A stretch of 64,000 bases of DNA from Achromobacter xylosoxidans A8 (GCF_000165835.1 NC_014640.1:4588001-4652000); one strand, 5' to 3'; shown: positions 8,544-17,138, counted from the first letter of the stretch. Notes: a model not told the origin generated them from the sequence alone. Made by a program: numbers and translations.

Positions 8544-9410
8544 CTACTTGGCCGCCTCCGGGCTGGCCGGAGCCGCGGGCGCGGGCGTTGGTGTTGCTGC
8601 GGGCGCGTTGGACGCAGGCGCGGCAGATGCGGGCGCAGGCGCGGCGGACGGAGCCGTCGTCGACGCAGGCGCAGCGCTCGCAGGCGTAGCGGACGCGGGC
8701 GCGGCCGGCGAACTGGCGCCGCCCGCCGCTGGCGCTTTCGGAGATTCACCGGCGCCATTGGCCGCCGCCGGATTCAGCGTGTCAGCCGGTTTGTCGGGCG
8801 ATTCCGCCGGCTCGGCCGGCGCGATCTTGGGCTGCGGCTTTGCCCGGCCGGCCGCAGGCGTGGGCGGCGCGGCGGCAGCCTGCGCATCCGGCAGGAAACG
8901 CTGCAATAGCTGGAAAAACCCTTCATAGAACTTGGGCCGCGCGACCGTCTGGCTGCCCGTCTTCACCAGCGAGTCGTCGCTCGAGCCGAACGGCATGGAC
9001 ACCTGGCCCAACACGCTTACGCCCACGCTGGCCGAGCTGTTGGTGCGCTTGATCGAGTAGCGGTCCTGCACCGCGTTGGCGAACACCGTGGCGCGCTCGT
9101 TCGCGCCGCCGTCGGAGGCGCATTCGATGTTGAAGGCGATCTGCGTGTGCTGTCCGCTTTCGTCCTGGAAATTCTTGTGCCCCGTGACCCGCGAGCCCTC
9201 GAACTTGTCGATGTTGTAGCCCTGGCTCAACAAGGCGCGGCGGCCGGCATCGCAGGCCGCGACGTTACTCGCGGCGACGGTGCGCGAGTAGGTGTTGTTC
9301 TGGGTGAAATCTTCTTTTTCGAACTCTGGCTTGGGGGATGAGCACCCTGCCAGGACGCCCGTCAGGACAAGCAAGGGGACCAGCAATGGACGGCGGTAAA
9401 CAGGGGGCAT
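8544..9410 (-). CDS. DUF2242 lipoprotein with an Ala-Pro-rich tail
   Basis: The 288-residue protein has a lipoprotein signal peptide ending LTGVLAGC, so Cys22 should be lipidated. The conserved DUF2242 part follows (FEKEDFTQNNTYSRTV, the ACDAGRRALLSQGYNI segment and FNIECASDGG). From about residue 155 the sequence becomes a low-complexity run of Ala, Pro, Ser and Thr, probably an extended envelope linker. The function of DUF2242 is unknown, and outer-membrane localisation is an inference. Confidence 0.85.
   Translation of the reverse strand: MPPVYRRPLLVPLLVLTGVLAGCSSPKPEFEKEDFTQNNTYSRTVAASNVAACDAGRRALLSQGYNIDKFEGSRVTGHKNFQDESGQHTQIAFNIECASDGGANERATVFANAVQDRYSIKRTNSSASVGVSVLGQVSMPFGSSDDSLVKTGSQTVARPKFYEGFFQLLQRFLPDAQAAAAPPTPAAGRAKPQPKIAPAEPAESPDKPADTLNPAAANGAGESPKAPAAGGASSPAAPASATPASAAPASTTAPSAAPAPASAAPASNAPAATPTPAPAAPASPEAAK
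8547..8870. repeat. Low-complexity Ala/Pro-coding tract
   Basis: The 3' part of the DUF2242 gene is built from imperfect GC-rich units such as GCAGGCGCGGC and GCGGACGCGGGCG, repeated with in-frame variations. On the coding strand these encode PAS, APA and similar triplets. The tract is not regular enough to be a satellite, but it is a likely site of length variation between strains. Confidence 0.55.
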
Positions 9411-9624
9411 GAATTGGGGTCCGGCATGGGACGGCGTGGGGCGCGGCCAGCCAGCATGGCGGCCCGCCCACTGCGCCAGGCACGGAACAGTGATGCGTAA
9501 AGCGTTTGTTATAGCGCATCCCCGGCACCATTTCCTTTACCAGGGATGTGTAGTTCAACGCAGAGGTAACAGGATCCAAAAAAGGGCCGCATCGTGCCCC
9601 CGGGGCAGCCGCTGGACGCCCCTT

Positions 9625-11001
9625 TCAGGACGACACGCGCGCGGGCTCCAGCGGCCGGAGCTCCTGCGTTTCCAGGTTCAGGCTGCGCCGGTAGTGCTTG
9701 CAGCCCAGCGCCAGCAAGACGATGCACAGCACCGTCGCCACGCCGACCAGCACGGACATGGATTGCCCGACCGCCGCCGGGTTCTTGAACAACCGGTCCG
9801 TCAACATGGCCACCGCAGTGGTGCCCAGCCCCAGCCCGATCAGGTTCGAGATCAGCAGGAACAGCGCCGACACCTGCGCGCGCAGTTGATTGGGAGGAAG
9901 TATCTGCATCGCGGCCGTCGAGGTCGGCATGGGAAACGACGCAAAGAACATGGCGGGCAGCAACAGCCCCACCGACAGCCACAGGGAATCCACCTGGGTG
10001 AAGATCACCGCCGGCACCGCCATGCCCGCCGCGCCGATCACCCCGGCGCGCAGCGGTGCATCGCTGTAGCCCCGCCGGGCCAGCCAGTCCATCAGCCAGC
10101 CGCCGCAGAACACGCCTGCGGTATTGGCGACCAGCACCACCACGCCCAGCATGTAGCCGGCATCCACCGGCGACATGCCGAACTTGCGCATGTAGAACGC
10201 CGGCGTCCAGCCCAGCAGCGCAAACAGCGCCATCGCATAGAACGAGAAGCCCAGGTAATGGCAGAAAAAGGTGCGGCGGTGGCGGCCGAGGAAGCGAAAA
10301 GTGTCCTTCATGGCGGGCTTCTGTACCTGCCCCGATGCATTGCGCCGCAGGCCCAGCCGCTGCGGATCGCGTACCGTCAGCAGGATCAGCAGCGCGATCA
10401 GCAGGCCGGGCAGTCCCACGATGAAGAAGGTCACCTGCCACGGGCGCATCGCGCCTACCCAGGGCAAGGTGACCGTGTCCACGCTCTTGAGCAGATCGAT
10501 GACGTAGCCGCCGATCAGAAAAGCCATGCCGCCACCGATGAACGAACCGATCGAATAGACCCCGACGGCGCGCCCCAGTTTTTCACGCGGAAACATGTCG
10601 CTGAGCATGGAGTACGTGGCGGGCGACAGCGCCGCCTCCCCCACGCCCACGCCGATGCGCGCGAGGAACATCTGCGCGAAATTGCGCGACAGGCCACAGG
10701 CCGCCGTCGCCAGGCTCCAGAACGCGACGCCAATGGCGATGATCTTGGGGCGCGAATAGCGATCCGCCAGCAGCGCGATGGGGATGCCCATGAAGGCGTA
10801 GAACAGCGAAAACGCCAGCCCGTGCAGCAAGCTGAATTGCGTATCGGACAGTTGCAGATCGTGCTTGATGGGCTCGATCATCAGCGCCAGGATCTGCCTG
10901 TCGACGAAGGAAAATATGTACGCTAGCATGCATATCACCACGACGTACCACTCGTAGGCGTAGCTGGGTTTTGATCCGTGCCGCGGGCTGCCGTCAGTCA
11001 T
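9625..11001 (-). CDS. MFS transporter, spinster-like
   Basis: The 458-residue membrane protein has the twelve-helix MFS pattern. It opens with a short hydrophilic leader and YIFSFVDRQILALMIEPIK, then the helix 2-3 loop GIPIALLADRYSRPKIIAIG and the acidic-glycine motif ARIGVGVGEAALSPATYSM in helix 4. The FVDRQIL start and GVGEA motif are common in the spinster-type subfamily that carries organic anions. It is divergent from an AraC regulator and two NAD-dependent dehydrogenases, so it probably imports their substrate. The 214 bp between it and the DUF2242 gene show no gene. Confidence 0.88.
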   Translation of the reverse strand: MTDGSPRHGSKPSYAYEWYVVVICMLAYIFSFVDRQILALMIEPIKHDLQLSDTQFSLLHGLAFSLFYAFMGIPIALLADRYSRPKIIAIGVAFWSLATAACGLSRNFAQMFLARIGVGVGEAALSPATYSMLSDMFPREKLGRAVGVYSIGSFIGGGMAFLIGGYVIDLLKSVDTVTLPWVGAMRPWQVTFFIVGLPGLLIALLILLTVRDPQRLGLRRNASGQVQKPAMKDTFRFLGRHRRTFFCHYLGFSFYAMALFALLGWTPAFYMRKFGMSPVDAGYMLGVVVLVANTAGVFCGGWLMDWLARRGYSDAPLRAGVIGAAGMAVPAVIFTQVDSLWLSVGLLLPAMFFASFPMPTSTAAMQILPPNQLRAQVSALFLLISNLIGLGLGTTAVAMLTDRLFKNPAAVGQSMSVLVGVATVLCIVLLALGCKHYRRSLNLETQELRPLEPARVSS

Positions 11002-11125
11002 GGTTTGTTTCCCTTGTATGGTGGTGAGATCTGCCCATCGCCCAACGGGCGAGGTTGCGCCTCACTTGCTTGCAGGCCCATCTTTTGTAGGTCTTTGCGC
11101 GGCCAGCCTCTGTACGCCTGACGCA

Positions 11126-12136
11126 ATGACTGTTCCCGCTGCGCAGGAAAGCATGTTCAACGACACCAATCCGCTGGACCGCCATTGCTTGCTGGACTCG
11201 GGCAACATCGCCGAGATCAAGGATCAGGTCAGCCAGCACCTATGGTCGCACCGCATGTGCGTGCCCCCGGGAAAACCCCTGCAGTCGCGGCTGTATGGCG
11301 TGTTCTTCGGCAACGCCGCGCTGTTCGATCTGCATTACGGCGCCGAGGTCGAGATCGACGCCGGCGACATCGCCAGCTACTACCTGATCCGCATCACGCT
11401 GCAAGGGTCCGGACTGATCACGCTGGGTAAGCGCAGCGCCTCCATGAACGCGGGCAGCCTGACCATCTCGTCGCCGTCCGAACGCAGCGTAATCCGCATC
11501 GGCCGCGACTGCCGCAACCTGATCCTGCGCATCGAACGCGAGGCGCTGGAACGCCAGCTGCAACGGCTGCTCGAGCGCCCCCTCAAACAGGCGCTGGTGT
11601 TCGACCTTGAAATTGAAGCCGACGCGCCCGGGCCGGTGGCGGTGCGTGAAACGCTGGACTATCTATGCCGGCTGTACCGCCATCCCGCCATCGAGGGCGT
11701 CACGCAGACTCTGGCCGCCGGTTTCTCGGACTACCTGCTGACGCTGCTGCTGACCCAGCTGCCGCATAACTATTCCACAGCCTTGCAGGCGGATCGCCGC
11801 CAGCCGCTGCCCCTGCACGTGCGCCGGGCGCGCGACTACATAGAAAGCCATCCGGACGAACCTCTTTCGCTATCGGACCTGGCGGCGCACTGCGGCGTAT
11901 CCGTGCGCACGCTGCAAAACGGCTTCGCGCAGTTCCTGAAGCAAAGCCCCAGCGACTACGTGCGCAATCAACGGCTGGTCTTGGTGCATGCCGCGTTGGA
12001 GCAAGCCAGTGAAGGCGACAGCGTCACCGACATCCTGCTGCGGCACGGCATCGCCAGCTTCGGACATTTCGCCACGCATTACCGCAAGCGCTACGGCTGC
12101 CTGCCATCGGATACCCTGCGCCGCAACAGGCACTAG
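11126..12136 (+). CDS. AraC-family transcriptional regulator
   Basis: The 336-residue protein has an N-terminal sensing domain of the type seen in the FeaR-like group (residues 1-200) and a C-terminal double helix-turn-helix (PLSLSDLAAHCGVSVRTLQN, then ASFGHFATHYRKRYGCLPSD). The ATG at 11126 gives a normal family length. A longer frame from 11000 would run into the MFS promoter and was rejected. It sits between the divergent MFS gene and the downstream opine-dehydrogenase-like gene, and is the obvious local regulator of both. Confidence 0.88.
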   Translation: MTVPAAQESMFNDTNPLDRHCLLDSGNIAEIKDQVSQHLWSHRMCVPPGKPLQSRLYGVFFGNAALFDLHYGAEVEIDAGDIASYYLIRITLQGSGLITLGKRSASMNAGSLTISSPSERSVIRIGRDCRNLILRIEREALERQLQRLLERPLKQALVFDLEIEADAPGPVAVRETLDYLCRLYRHPAIEGVTQTLAAGFSDYLLTLLLTQLPHNYSTALQADRRQPLPLHVRRARDYIESHPDEPLSLSDLAAHCGVSVRTLQNGFAQFLKQSPSDYVRNQRLVLVHAALEQASEGDSVTDILLRHGIASFGHFATHYRKRYGCLPSDTLRRNRH

Positions 12137-12252
12137 GCGCCGCCCGGCGGCGCTGGATTCGCTTGCCGGATCGGAACGCCGCTTGCGCGTTCGGCGCAGC
12201 CCCGCCTGCAAGCCGCCGCTAGGATCGAGACTCCACCAGACGGAGCTTGTCC

Positions 12253-13350
12253 ATGAGAATCAGCGTCATAGGCGGCGGCCACGGCTGCTACGCGGCAGCG
12301 GCCGACCTGTTTGAAAAAGGCCATCAGGTGCGCTGGTGGCGCCGGGACTGGGCTGCATTCCAGGGATTGCGGGACGCAGGCGCGCTGGCCGTCACCGACT
12401 ATCGCGGCAGCCGCCAGATCCCGCTGGGCGATGGCCCCCAGCAATTGCAGCTGGTGCGCGACCTGGCCGCGGCCGTGGGCGATGCGGAACTGCTGGTCAT
12501 TCCCCTGCCGTCGACCACGCACGAAGCCCTGGCGCAGGAATTGGCTCCCCTGCTGCGCGACGGCCAAGTCGTGTTCCTGCCGCCTGGCACCTTCGGCAGC
12601 TACGTCTTCGCCCGCGCCATGAAAGACGCCGGCAATCCAGCGGATACCGCCTTTGCCGAGACCGGCACCCTGCCCTACCTGGCGCGCAAGCACGGCGAAA
12701 AGGTCGTGATCAGCGGCTACGCCACCCGCCTGCCTACCGGCGTCTTTCCACGCCGCCTGTCCGAGCACGCGCTGGCCGTGGTCCAGCGCGCCTACGCCAG
12801 CATCGAACCGATAGAGGACGGGCTCTCCGGCGCGCTGATGAATGCCGGTCCCGTCATCCACCCGCCGCTCATCATGATGAACGCGGGTCCGCTGGAGCAC
12901 TTCGACAAATGGGACATCCACAATGAAGGCACGCAGCCTGCAATACGGCGCGTGACCGACGCGCTGGACGCGGAGCGCATCGCCATCCGCGTCGCCCTGG
13001 ACTATGCCGCGCCGCACTTTCCGCTGGCCGACCACTACGCTGCCACGGGCGACGAATGGATGTACGGCCGCGGCGCTCACGGCAGGCTCACCGACAGCGG
13101 CGACTGGCGCGAGGACATAGACCTGCACACCCACCGCTACATGCTCGAGGACACGCGGCTCGGCCTGTCGTTCCTGGTGTCCGCCGGCCGCTGGGCGGGC
13201 GTACCCACGCCGGTGGCCCAAGGCCTGCTGAGCCTGGCCAGCGCGGTGACCGGCCGCGACCTCTACGCCGAAGGGCGCACGCTGGAGCGCCTGGGCCTGG
13301 ACCGCCTGTCGCGCGACGAGATGCGCGAGCTGTTGACCGAAGGCTGCTGA
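12253..13350 (+). CDS. Opine/octopine-dehydrogenase-like NAD(P)-dependent enzyme
   Basis: The 365-residue protein begins MRISVIGGGHGCYAAAADLFEKG, a Rossmann dinucleotide-binding fold with Gly-Gly-Gly-His-Gly in place of the usual GxGxxG. The C-terminal half has the octopine/nopaline dehydrogenase domain signature MNAGPVIHPPLIMMNAGPLE (residues 196-215) and further His and Asp residues that would hold an amino or 2-oxo acid. The ATG at 12253 has a GGAG box 7 nt upstream. Relatives oxidise or form N-(carboxyalkyl) amino acids, and the substrate here is unknown. The next gene starts 17 bp later. Confidence 0.87.
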   Translation: MRISVIGGGHGCYAAAADLFEKGHQVRWWRRDWAAFQGLRDAGALAVTDYRGSRQIPLGDGPQQLQLVRDLAAAVGDAELLVIPLPSTTHEALAQELAPLLRDGQVVFLPPGTFGSYVFARAMKDAGNPADTAFAETGTLPYLARKHGEKVVISGYATRLPTGVFPRRLSEHALAVVQRAYASIEPIEDGLSGALMNAGPVIHPPLIMMNAGPLEHFDKWDIHNEGTQPAIRRVTDALDAERIAIRVALDYAAPHFPLADHYAATGDEWMYGRGAHGRLTDSGDWREDIDLHTHRYMLEDTRLGLSFLVSAGRWAGVPTPVAQGLLSLASAVTGRDLYAEGRTLERLGLDRLSRDEMRELLTEGC

Positions 13351-13366
13351 GACGAGGATGCATGCC

Positions 13367-14362
13367 ATGAACGAGAAACTGTGCGTGATCGGCGCCGGCC
13401 GCATGGGCGTGGGCATCACGCTGTCATATATCCACGCGGGGCTGGACGTCACGCTGATAGACATCAAGCCGCGCACGCCCGCGGAGCAATCCGCATACTT
13501 TTCCCGAGTGCGGGATGAGCTGCGCCGCGAACTGGGCATCCTGGCGCGGCTGGGCTTGCTGGACGCGTCGCAAGCGGACATCGCGCTGGCGCGCGTCCGC
13601 CTGCGCACGCGCCAGGACGCGGCGGCAGACTTGCGGCAGGCTCGCGTGGTGTTCGAAGCCGTACCCGAACGCCTGGACGCCAAGCGCGATGCTTTTCTTT
13701 GGCTGGGCGCCGCCTGCGCGCCGGACAGCATCATCGCTTCCACCACGTCCACCTTTCTCGTCACCGAACTGGCGGAACTGGTGGAAAGTCCGCAGCGCTT
13801 CCTGAACGCGCACTGGCTCAATCCCGCCTACCTGATACCGCTGGTGGAAGTCAGCCGCGGCCCCCAAACCAGCGAGGCCGCCACACAGGGCCTGCTGCAA
13901 GTGCTGCGCCTGGCCGGCAAGAAGCCGGTGCAATGCGCACCCGCCGCCGGCTACATCGTGCCCCGCATCCAGGCCCTGGCCATGAATGAAGCCGCCCGCA
14001 TGGTGGAGGAAGGGGTGGCCAGCGCCGAAGACATCGACACCGCGGTACGCCTGGGCTTCGGCCTGCGCTTTTCGGTGCTGGGCCTGCTGGAATTCATCGA
14101 TTGGGGCGGCGGCGATATCCTCTACTACGCCTCGCGCTACCTGTCCGATGCCATCGATCCGCGCTTCGCCTCGCCCGCCGTCATCGCCCGCAACATGGAG
14201 CAAGGGCGCAACGGACTACGCGACGGCCAGGGCTTCTATGACTATGCCGGCATGGACGTGAACGCCTACAAGATGGAGCGGCTGGCGCAGCTGTGCAAGC
14301 GGCTGGAAGTGATGGATATGCTGCCCCGCTTCGACGCGGCGCGGCAGCCACCCGTGCGCTAG
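13367..14362 (+). CDS. 3-hydroxyacyl-CoA dehydrogenase-family NAD enzyme
   Basis: The 331-residue protein opens KLCVIGAGRMGVGITLSYIHAG (NAD-binding) and continues with the HCDH pattern FEAVPERLDAKRDAFLWLG, STTSTFLVTELAE and the catalytic-region segment FLNAHWLNPAYLIPLVEV. The C-terminal domain has GYIVPRIQALAMNEAARMVEEG and a late ARNMEQGRNGLRDGQGFYDY. The ATG at 13367 has GAGG at a 9-nt spacing, while the ATG at 13358 would abut that box. The family includes L-carnitine and L-gulonate dehydrogenases as well as fatty-acyl-CoA enzymes, so the substrate is open. Confidence 0.87.
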   Translation: MNEKLCVIGAGRMGVGITLSYIHAGLDVTLIDIKPRTPAEQSAYFSRVRDELRRELGILARLGLLDASQADIALARVRLRTRQDAAADLRQARVVFEAVPERLDAKRDAFLWLGAACAPDSIIASTTSTFLVTELAELVESPQRFLNAHWLNPAYLIPLVEVSRGPQTSEAATQGLLQVLRLAGKKPVQCAPAAGYIVPRIQALAMNEAARMVEEGVASAEDIDTAVRLGFGLRFSVLGLLEFIDWGGGDILYYASRYLSDAIDPRFASPAVIARNMEQGRNGLRDGQGFYDYAGMDVNAYKMERLAQLCKRLEVMDMLPRFDAARQPPVR

Positions 14363-14379
14363 CCCTGCGGCCAGCGCGC

Positions 14380-15540
14380 CTACTTATCCAGTTCGCCCAG
14401 GATCTTGTAGGCCAGCCGCACCCGGGCCTCGTTCGGATAGTTCCGGTTGGCCAGTATCACGATGCCCAGCTGCTTCGACGGCACGAACGCCACGTAGCCG
14501 CCGAAGCCGTTGGTCGAACCCGTCTTGTTGATCCACACGGCATCCTGCGGCGGCAGCGGCGGGTTCAGCGCGGTCACGGCCTGGCTCTGGCTGTTGTAGT
14601 TGCCGGCATTGGCCGTCAATAACGCGTCCAGCGCCACGGGATAGCGCAACTGCTCCCAGGCCAGGTCCTGGGTCATGTCGCCCAGCTGGTAATAGCCGAC
14701 GTGCGTCTGCGCGATCGCGTTGCGGAGTTCGGCATCGGCCACATTCAGGCCCATGTTCGCATCGACAAAGCGGATCAGGTCACGCGCGCTGGTCTTCACG
14801 CCGTAGGCTTCGTCCGCCAGCACGCCAGGATTCACCCGCACAGGAGCGTCCTGCTTGTTGTAGCCCTGCGCGTAGTCCGCCAGTCTCGCGCGCGGCACGT
14901 CGATATAGGTGCTGGTCAGGCCCAGCTTGGGAAACAGGTCCCGCTCCATGGCCGTCTTGAACGGCCGGTTCAGGCTCTTGGCGGCGATCACGCCCAGCAT
15001 GCCGATGCTGGGGTTGGCGTAGGTGCGATACGTGCCGGCGGCGTGCTCGGGCGTCCAGGCCTTGAGATAGGCCATCAGCTGCGCCTGGTCCCGCACCGTA
15101 CCGGGCACCTGCAGGGGAAAACCGCCGGTCGTGTGAGTCCCCAGATTGATCAGGCTGAGCTTGGCGAAGTCGCTGCCGGCCAGCTCGGGCAGGTATTTGG
15201 CCGGGCTGTCGCTCAAGGCGAGACGGCCGCGCGCCTGCGCGTAGCCGGCCAAGGTTGCCGTGTAGGTCTTGCTGATGGACCCGACTTCGTAAAGCGTATC
15301 GCTGCCGGCAGGCTTGCCCGTTTCCTTGGACGCCACGCCGTAGTTGTAGAAGCGCTGCGTCCCGTTCTGGGTAATAGCGATCGACAGGCCGGCGATGCCG
15401 TGTTCACGCATGACGGCCTGCGCCGCTTCATCGACCTTGCGGTCCACCTCGGACTGGCCGGCATACGCCACGGCGCAGCCGCCGGCCATCAGCGCAAACA
15501 ATCCCGTGCGCAACATTCCGCTCAAGCGCATTCTCGTCAT
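14380..15540 (-). CDS. ampC: Class C beta-lactamase (AmpC type)
   Basis: The 386-residue protein has a signal peptide (GLFALMAGGCAVAYAG), the nucleophile motif SISK in LYEVGSISKTYTATL, the Tyr-Ala-Asn motif in YRTYANPSIGMLG and the KTG triad in INKTGSTNGFGGYVAF. All three are in the positions expected for AmpC. Length matches class C enzymes (about 380-390). The ATG at 15540 starts the signal peptide, and longer frames lack homology. No ampR lies beside it: its upstream neighbour is a riboswitch-controlled oxidoreductase on the other strand. Confidence 0.93.
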   Translation of the reverse strand: MTRMRLSGMLRTGLFALMAGGCAVAYAGQSEVDRKVDEAAQAVMREHGIAGLSIAITQNGTQRFYNYGVASKETGKPAGSDTLYEVGSISKTYTATLAGYAQARGRLALSDSPAKYLPELAGSDFAKLSLINLGTHTTGGFPLQVPGTVRDQAQLMAYLKAWTPEHAAGTYRTYANPSIGMLGVIAAKSLNRPFKTAMERDLFPKLGLTSTYIDVPRARLADYAQGYNKQDAPVRVNPGVLADEAYGVKTSARDLIRFVDANMGLNVADAELRNAIAQTHVGYYQLGDMTQDLAWEQLRYPVALDALLTANAGNYNSQSQAVTALNPPLPPQDAVWINKTGSTNGFGGYVAFVPSKQLGIVILANRNYPNEARVRLAYKILGELDK

Positions 15541-15680
15541 CCCATGTGGTGTTGAATTTCCGCGACGCCGTAGGCCGGCGACGCGCATGCATCGTAACGC
15601 GACGGGACGATTCATTGGTATTAACCCTTGGTCTCATTCCTGTGGATTTTGGCTATCCTCGCCTCGTCGATCCAAAACCC

Positions 15681-15858
15681 CGCAGAAGAGACCTGCCCCC
15701 CGCGGCAGGCGCCGACGGAGCAACCGCCCCGGAAACTCTCAGGCAAACAGGACTGCGCGGTCTAGACAATCTGGAGAGAGGCGCCAAGCGCGCCCACCGA
15801 AGGGGAACCCGCCGCCTGCGCCGCGGGTGAAGCTCTCAGGTACAGAGACAGATGGGGT
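15681..15858 (+). ncRNA. Tandem glycine riboswitch
   Basis: Two aptamer-like units follow each other. The first (about 15681-15762) has GAGACC, then CGACGGAGCAACCG and the conserved AACTCTCAGGCAAACAGGAC. The second (about 15771-15858) begins CTGGAGAGAGGCGCC, has CCACCGAAGGGGAACC and ends AGCTCTCAGGTACAGAGACA. These blocks, their order and the short linker are the hallmarks of the gcvT-type glycine riboswitch, which binds glycine cooperatively. It lies on the plus strand and ends 41 nt upstream of the ATG of a DadA-like gene, the only candidate target. Confidence 0.93.
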
Positions 15859-15861
15859 GCT

Positions 15862-15885
15862 GCGGCCGGGTGGCCGCGGCCACCC
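15862..15885 (+). promoter_or_regulatory. Competing hairpins in the riboswitch expression platform
   Basis: Positions 15868-15885 form a perfect 18-bp palindrome (GGGTGGCC-GC-GGCCACCC pairing). The right arm of an alternative stem, GCGGCC (15862-15867) with GGCCGC (15872-15877), overlaps it, so the two cannot form at once. The ribosome site GGAG follows about 6 nt after the palindrome. No terminator T-run is present, which suggests control of translation initiation rather than of termination. Confidence 0.55.
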
Positions 15886-15899
15886 AATCTGGAGCCATC

Positions 15900-17129
15900 A
15901 TGCCCCGCATCGCCATCATTGGCGCCGGTATCACCGGCGTCACGTCCGCCTATGCCCTGAGCAAACTGGGATACGACGTCACCGTCTACGACCGCCAGCG
16001 CTACCCCGCCATGGAAACTTCCTACGCCAACGGCGGCCAGTTGTCGGCCAGCAACGCCGAGGTCTGGAACAGTACCGCGACCATCCTCAAGGGCCTGCGC
16101 TGGCTCGGACGCCACAACGCCCCGCTGCTGCTCAATCCCCGCTTCAGCTGGCACAAGTATTCCTGGCTGGCGCAGTTCATCGGGCAGATCCGTAACTACC
16201 GCAAGAACACCATCGAGACCACCCGCCTCGCCATCGCCGCGCGCCAGCACCTGTACGCCATGGCTGAAGAGGAAGGGATAGATTTCGACCTGGAGCGCCG
16301 CGGCATCCTGCACATCTACCATGACGCCGCCAGCTTCGAGACCGCGCGCCGCGCCAATGCCCTGCTGCAGGAAGGCGGGCTGGAGCGCTACGCGGTGTCG
16401 CCCCAGGAAGCGCGCGACATCGAACCCACGTTGCAAACCTCCTGCTACGGCGGCTTCTACACGCCCTCGGATGCCACCGGCGACATCCACAAGTTCACAA
16501 GCGGCCTGGCCCGCGCCTGCGAGCGCCGCGGCGTGCGCTTCGCGCAGGATGCCGACATCCGCAATATCAGCCTGGACGGCGCGCCCTACGTGCTCGACGT
16601 CGCGCGCGAAGGCGGCGCGCGGCGCGAACAGCATGAAGCCGACGCCATCGTGGTCTGCGCCGGCGCCGTCAGCCGGCAATTCGCCAGGCAGCTGGGCGAC
16701 AGGCTCAACATCTATCCGGTCAAGGGCTACTCCATCAGCGTGCACCTGGACGACGCCGCCAGCCAGGCCGCCGCGCCGCAGGTCAGCCTGCTGGACGAAG
16801 CCGCCAAGATCGTCACCAGCCGCCTCGGCGACCGCTTCCGCGTGGCCGGCACGGCGGAGTTCAACGGCTTCAACATGGACATCCGCGCCGAACGCGTGCA
16901 GCCGCTGGTGGACTGGACCCGCAAGCACTTCCCCGGCATCCGCACCTCGCGCGTGGTGCCCTGGTGCGGACTGCGCCCGATGACGCCCAGCATGATGCCC
17001 CGCGTCGGCCCCGGCAAGCGGCCGGGCGTGTTCTACAACACGGGGCATGGGCATCTGGGCTGGACCTTGTCAGCGGCGACGGCGCAGATGCTGGCGGCGA
17101 GCGTGAGGATGCGACTGCGCGAGGCTTGA
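15900..17129 (+). CDS. FAD-dependent D-amino acid dehydrogenase/oxidase (DadA family) under glycine riboswitch control
   Basis: The 409-residue flavoprotein begins MPRIAIIGAGITGVTSAYAL, with the FAD-binding motif, and contains METSYANGGQLSASNAEVW, a stretch found in DadA. Its C-terminal part has GLRPMTPSMMPRVGPGKRPGV and YNTGHGHLGWTLSAATAQ, typical DadA closing motifs. DadA enzymes oxidise D-amino acids to 2-oxo acids and ammonia, and related enzymes act on glycine. The ATG at 15900 has a GGAG box at 5-nt spacing. Its glycine riboswitch implies glycine or a glycine-yielding substrate is relevant to the reaction. Confidence 0.88.
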   Translation: MPRIAIIGAGITGVTSAYALSKLGYDVTVYDRQRYPAMETSYANGGQLSASNAEVWNSTATILKGLRWLGRHNAPLLLNPRFSWHKYSWLAQFIGQIRNYRKNTIETTRLAIAARQHLYAMAEEEGIDFDLERRGILHIYHDAASFETARRANALLQEGGLERYAVSPQEARDIEPTLQTSCYGGFYTPSDATGDIHKFTSGLARACERRGVRFAQDADIRNISLDGAPYVLDVAREGGARREQHEADAIVVCAGAVSRQFARQLGDRLNIYPVKGYSISVHLDDAASQAAAPQVSLLDEAAKIVTSRLGDRFRVAGTAEFNGFNMDIRAERVQPLVDWTRKHFPGIRTSRVVPWCGLRPMTPSMMPRVGPGKRPGVFYNTGHGHLGWTLSAATAQMLAASVRMRLREA

Positions 17130-17138
17130 CCTGATGGA

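Noticed and set aside
8547..8870. CRISPR-like or satellite repeat
   Set aside because: The units are irregular, have no spacers, and follow the codon frame of the Ala/Pro-rich lipoprotein tail.
9581..9594. The 14-mer AAAGGGCCGCATCG, repeated at 34794-34807
   Set aside because: Repeats of this length are expected by chance in 64 kb, the flanks are unrelated, and no shared function is evident.
15062..15075. The Tyr-Ala-Asn triad in the beta-lactamase as an anomaly
   Set aside because: YAN is a normal class C variant and the other active-site motifs are in place.
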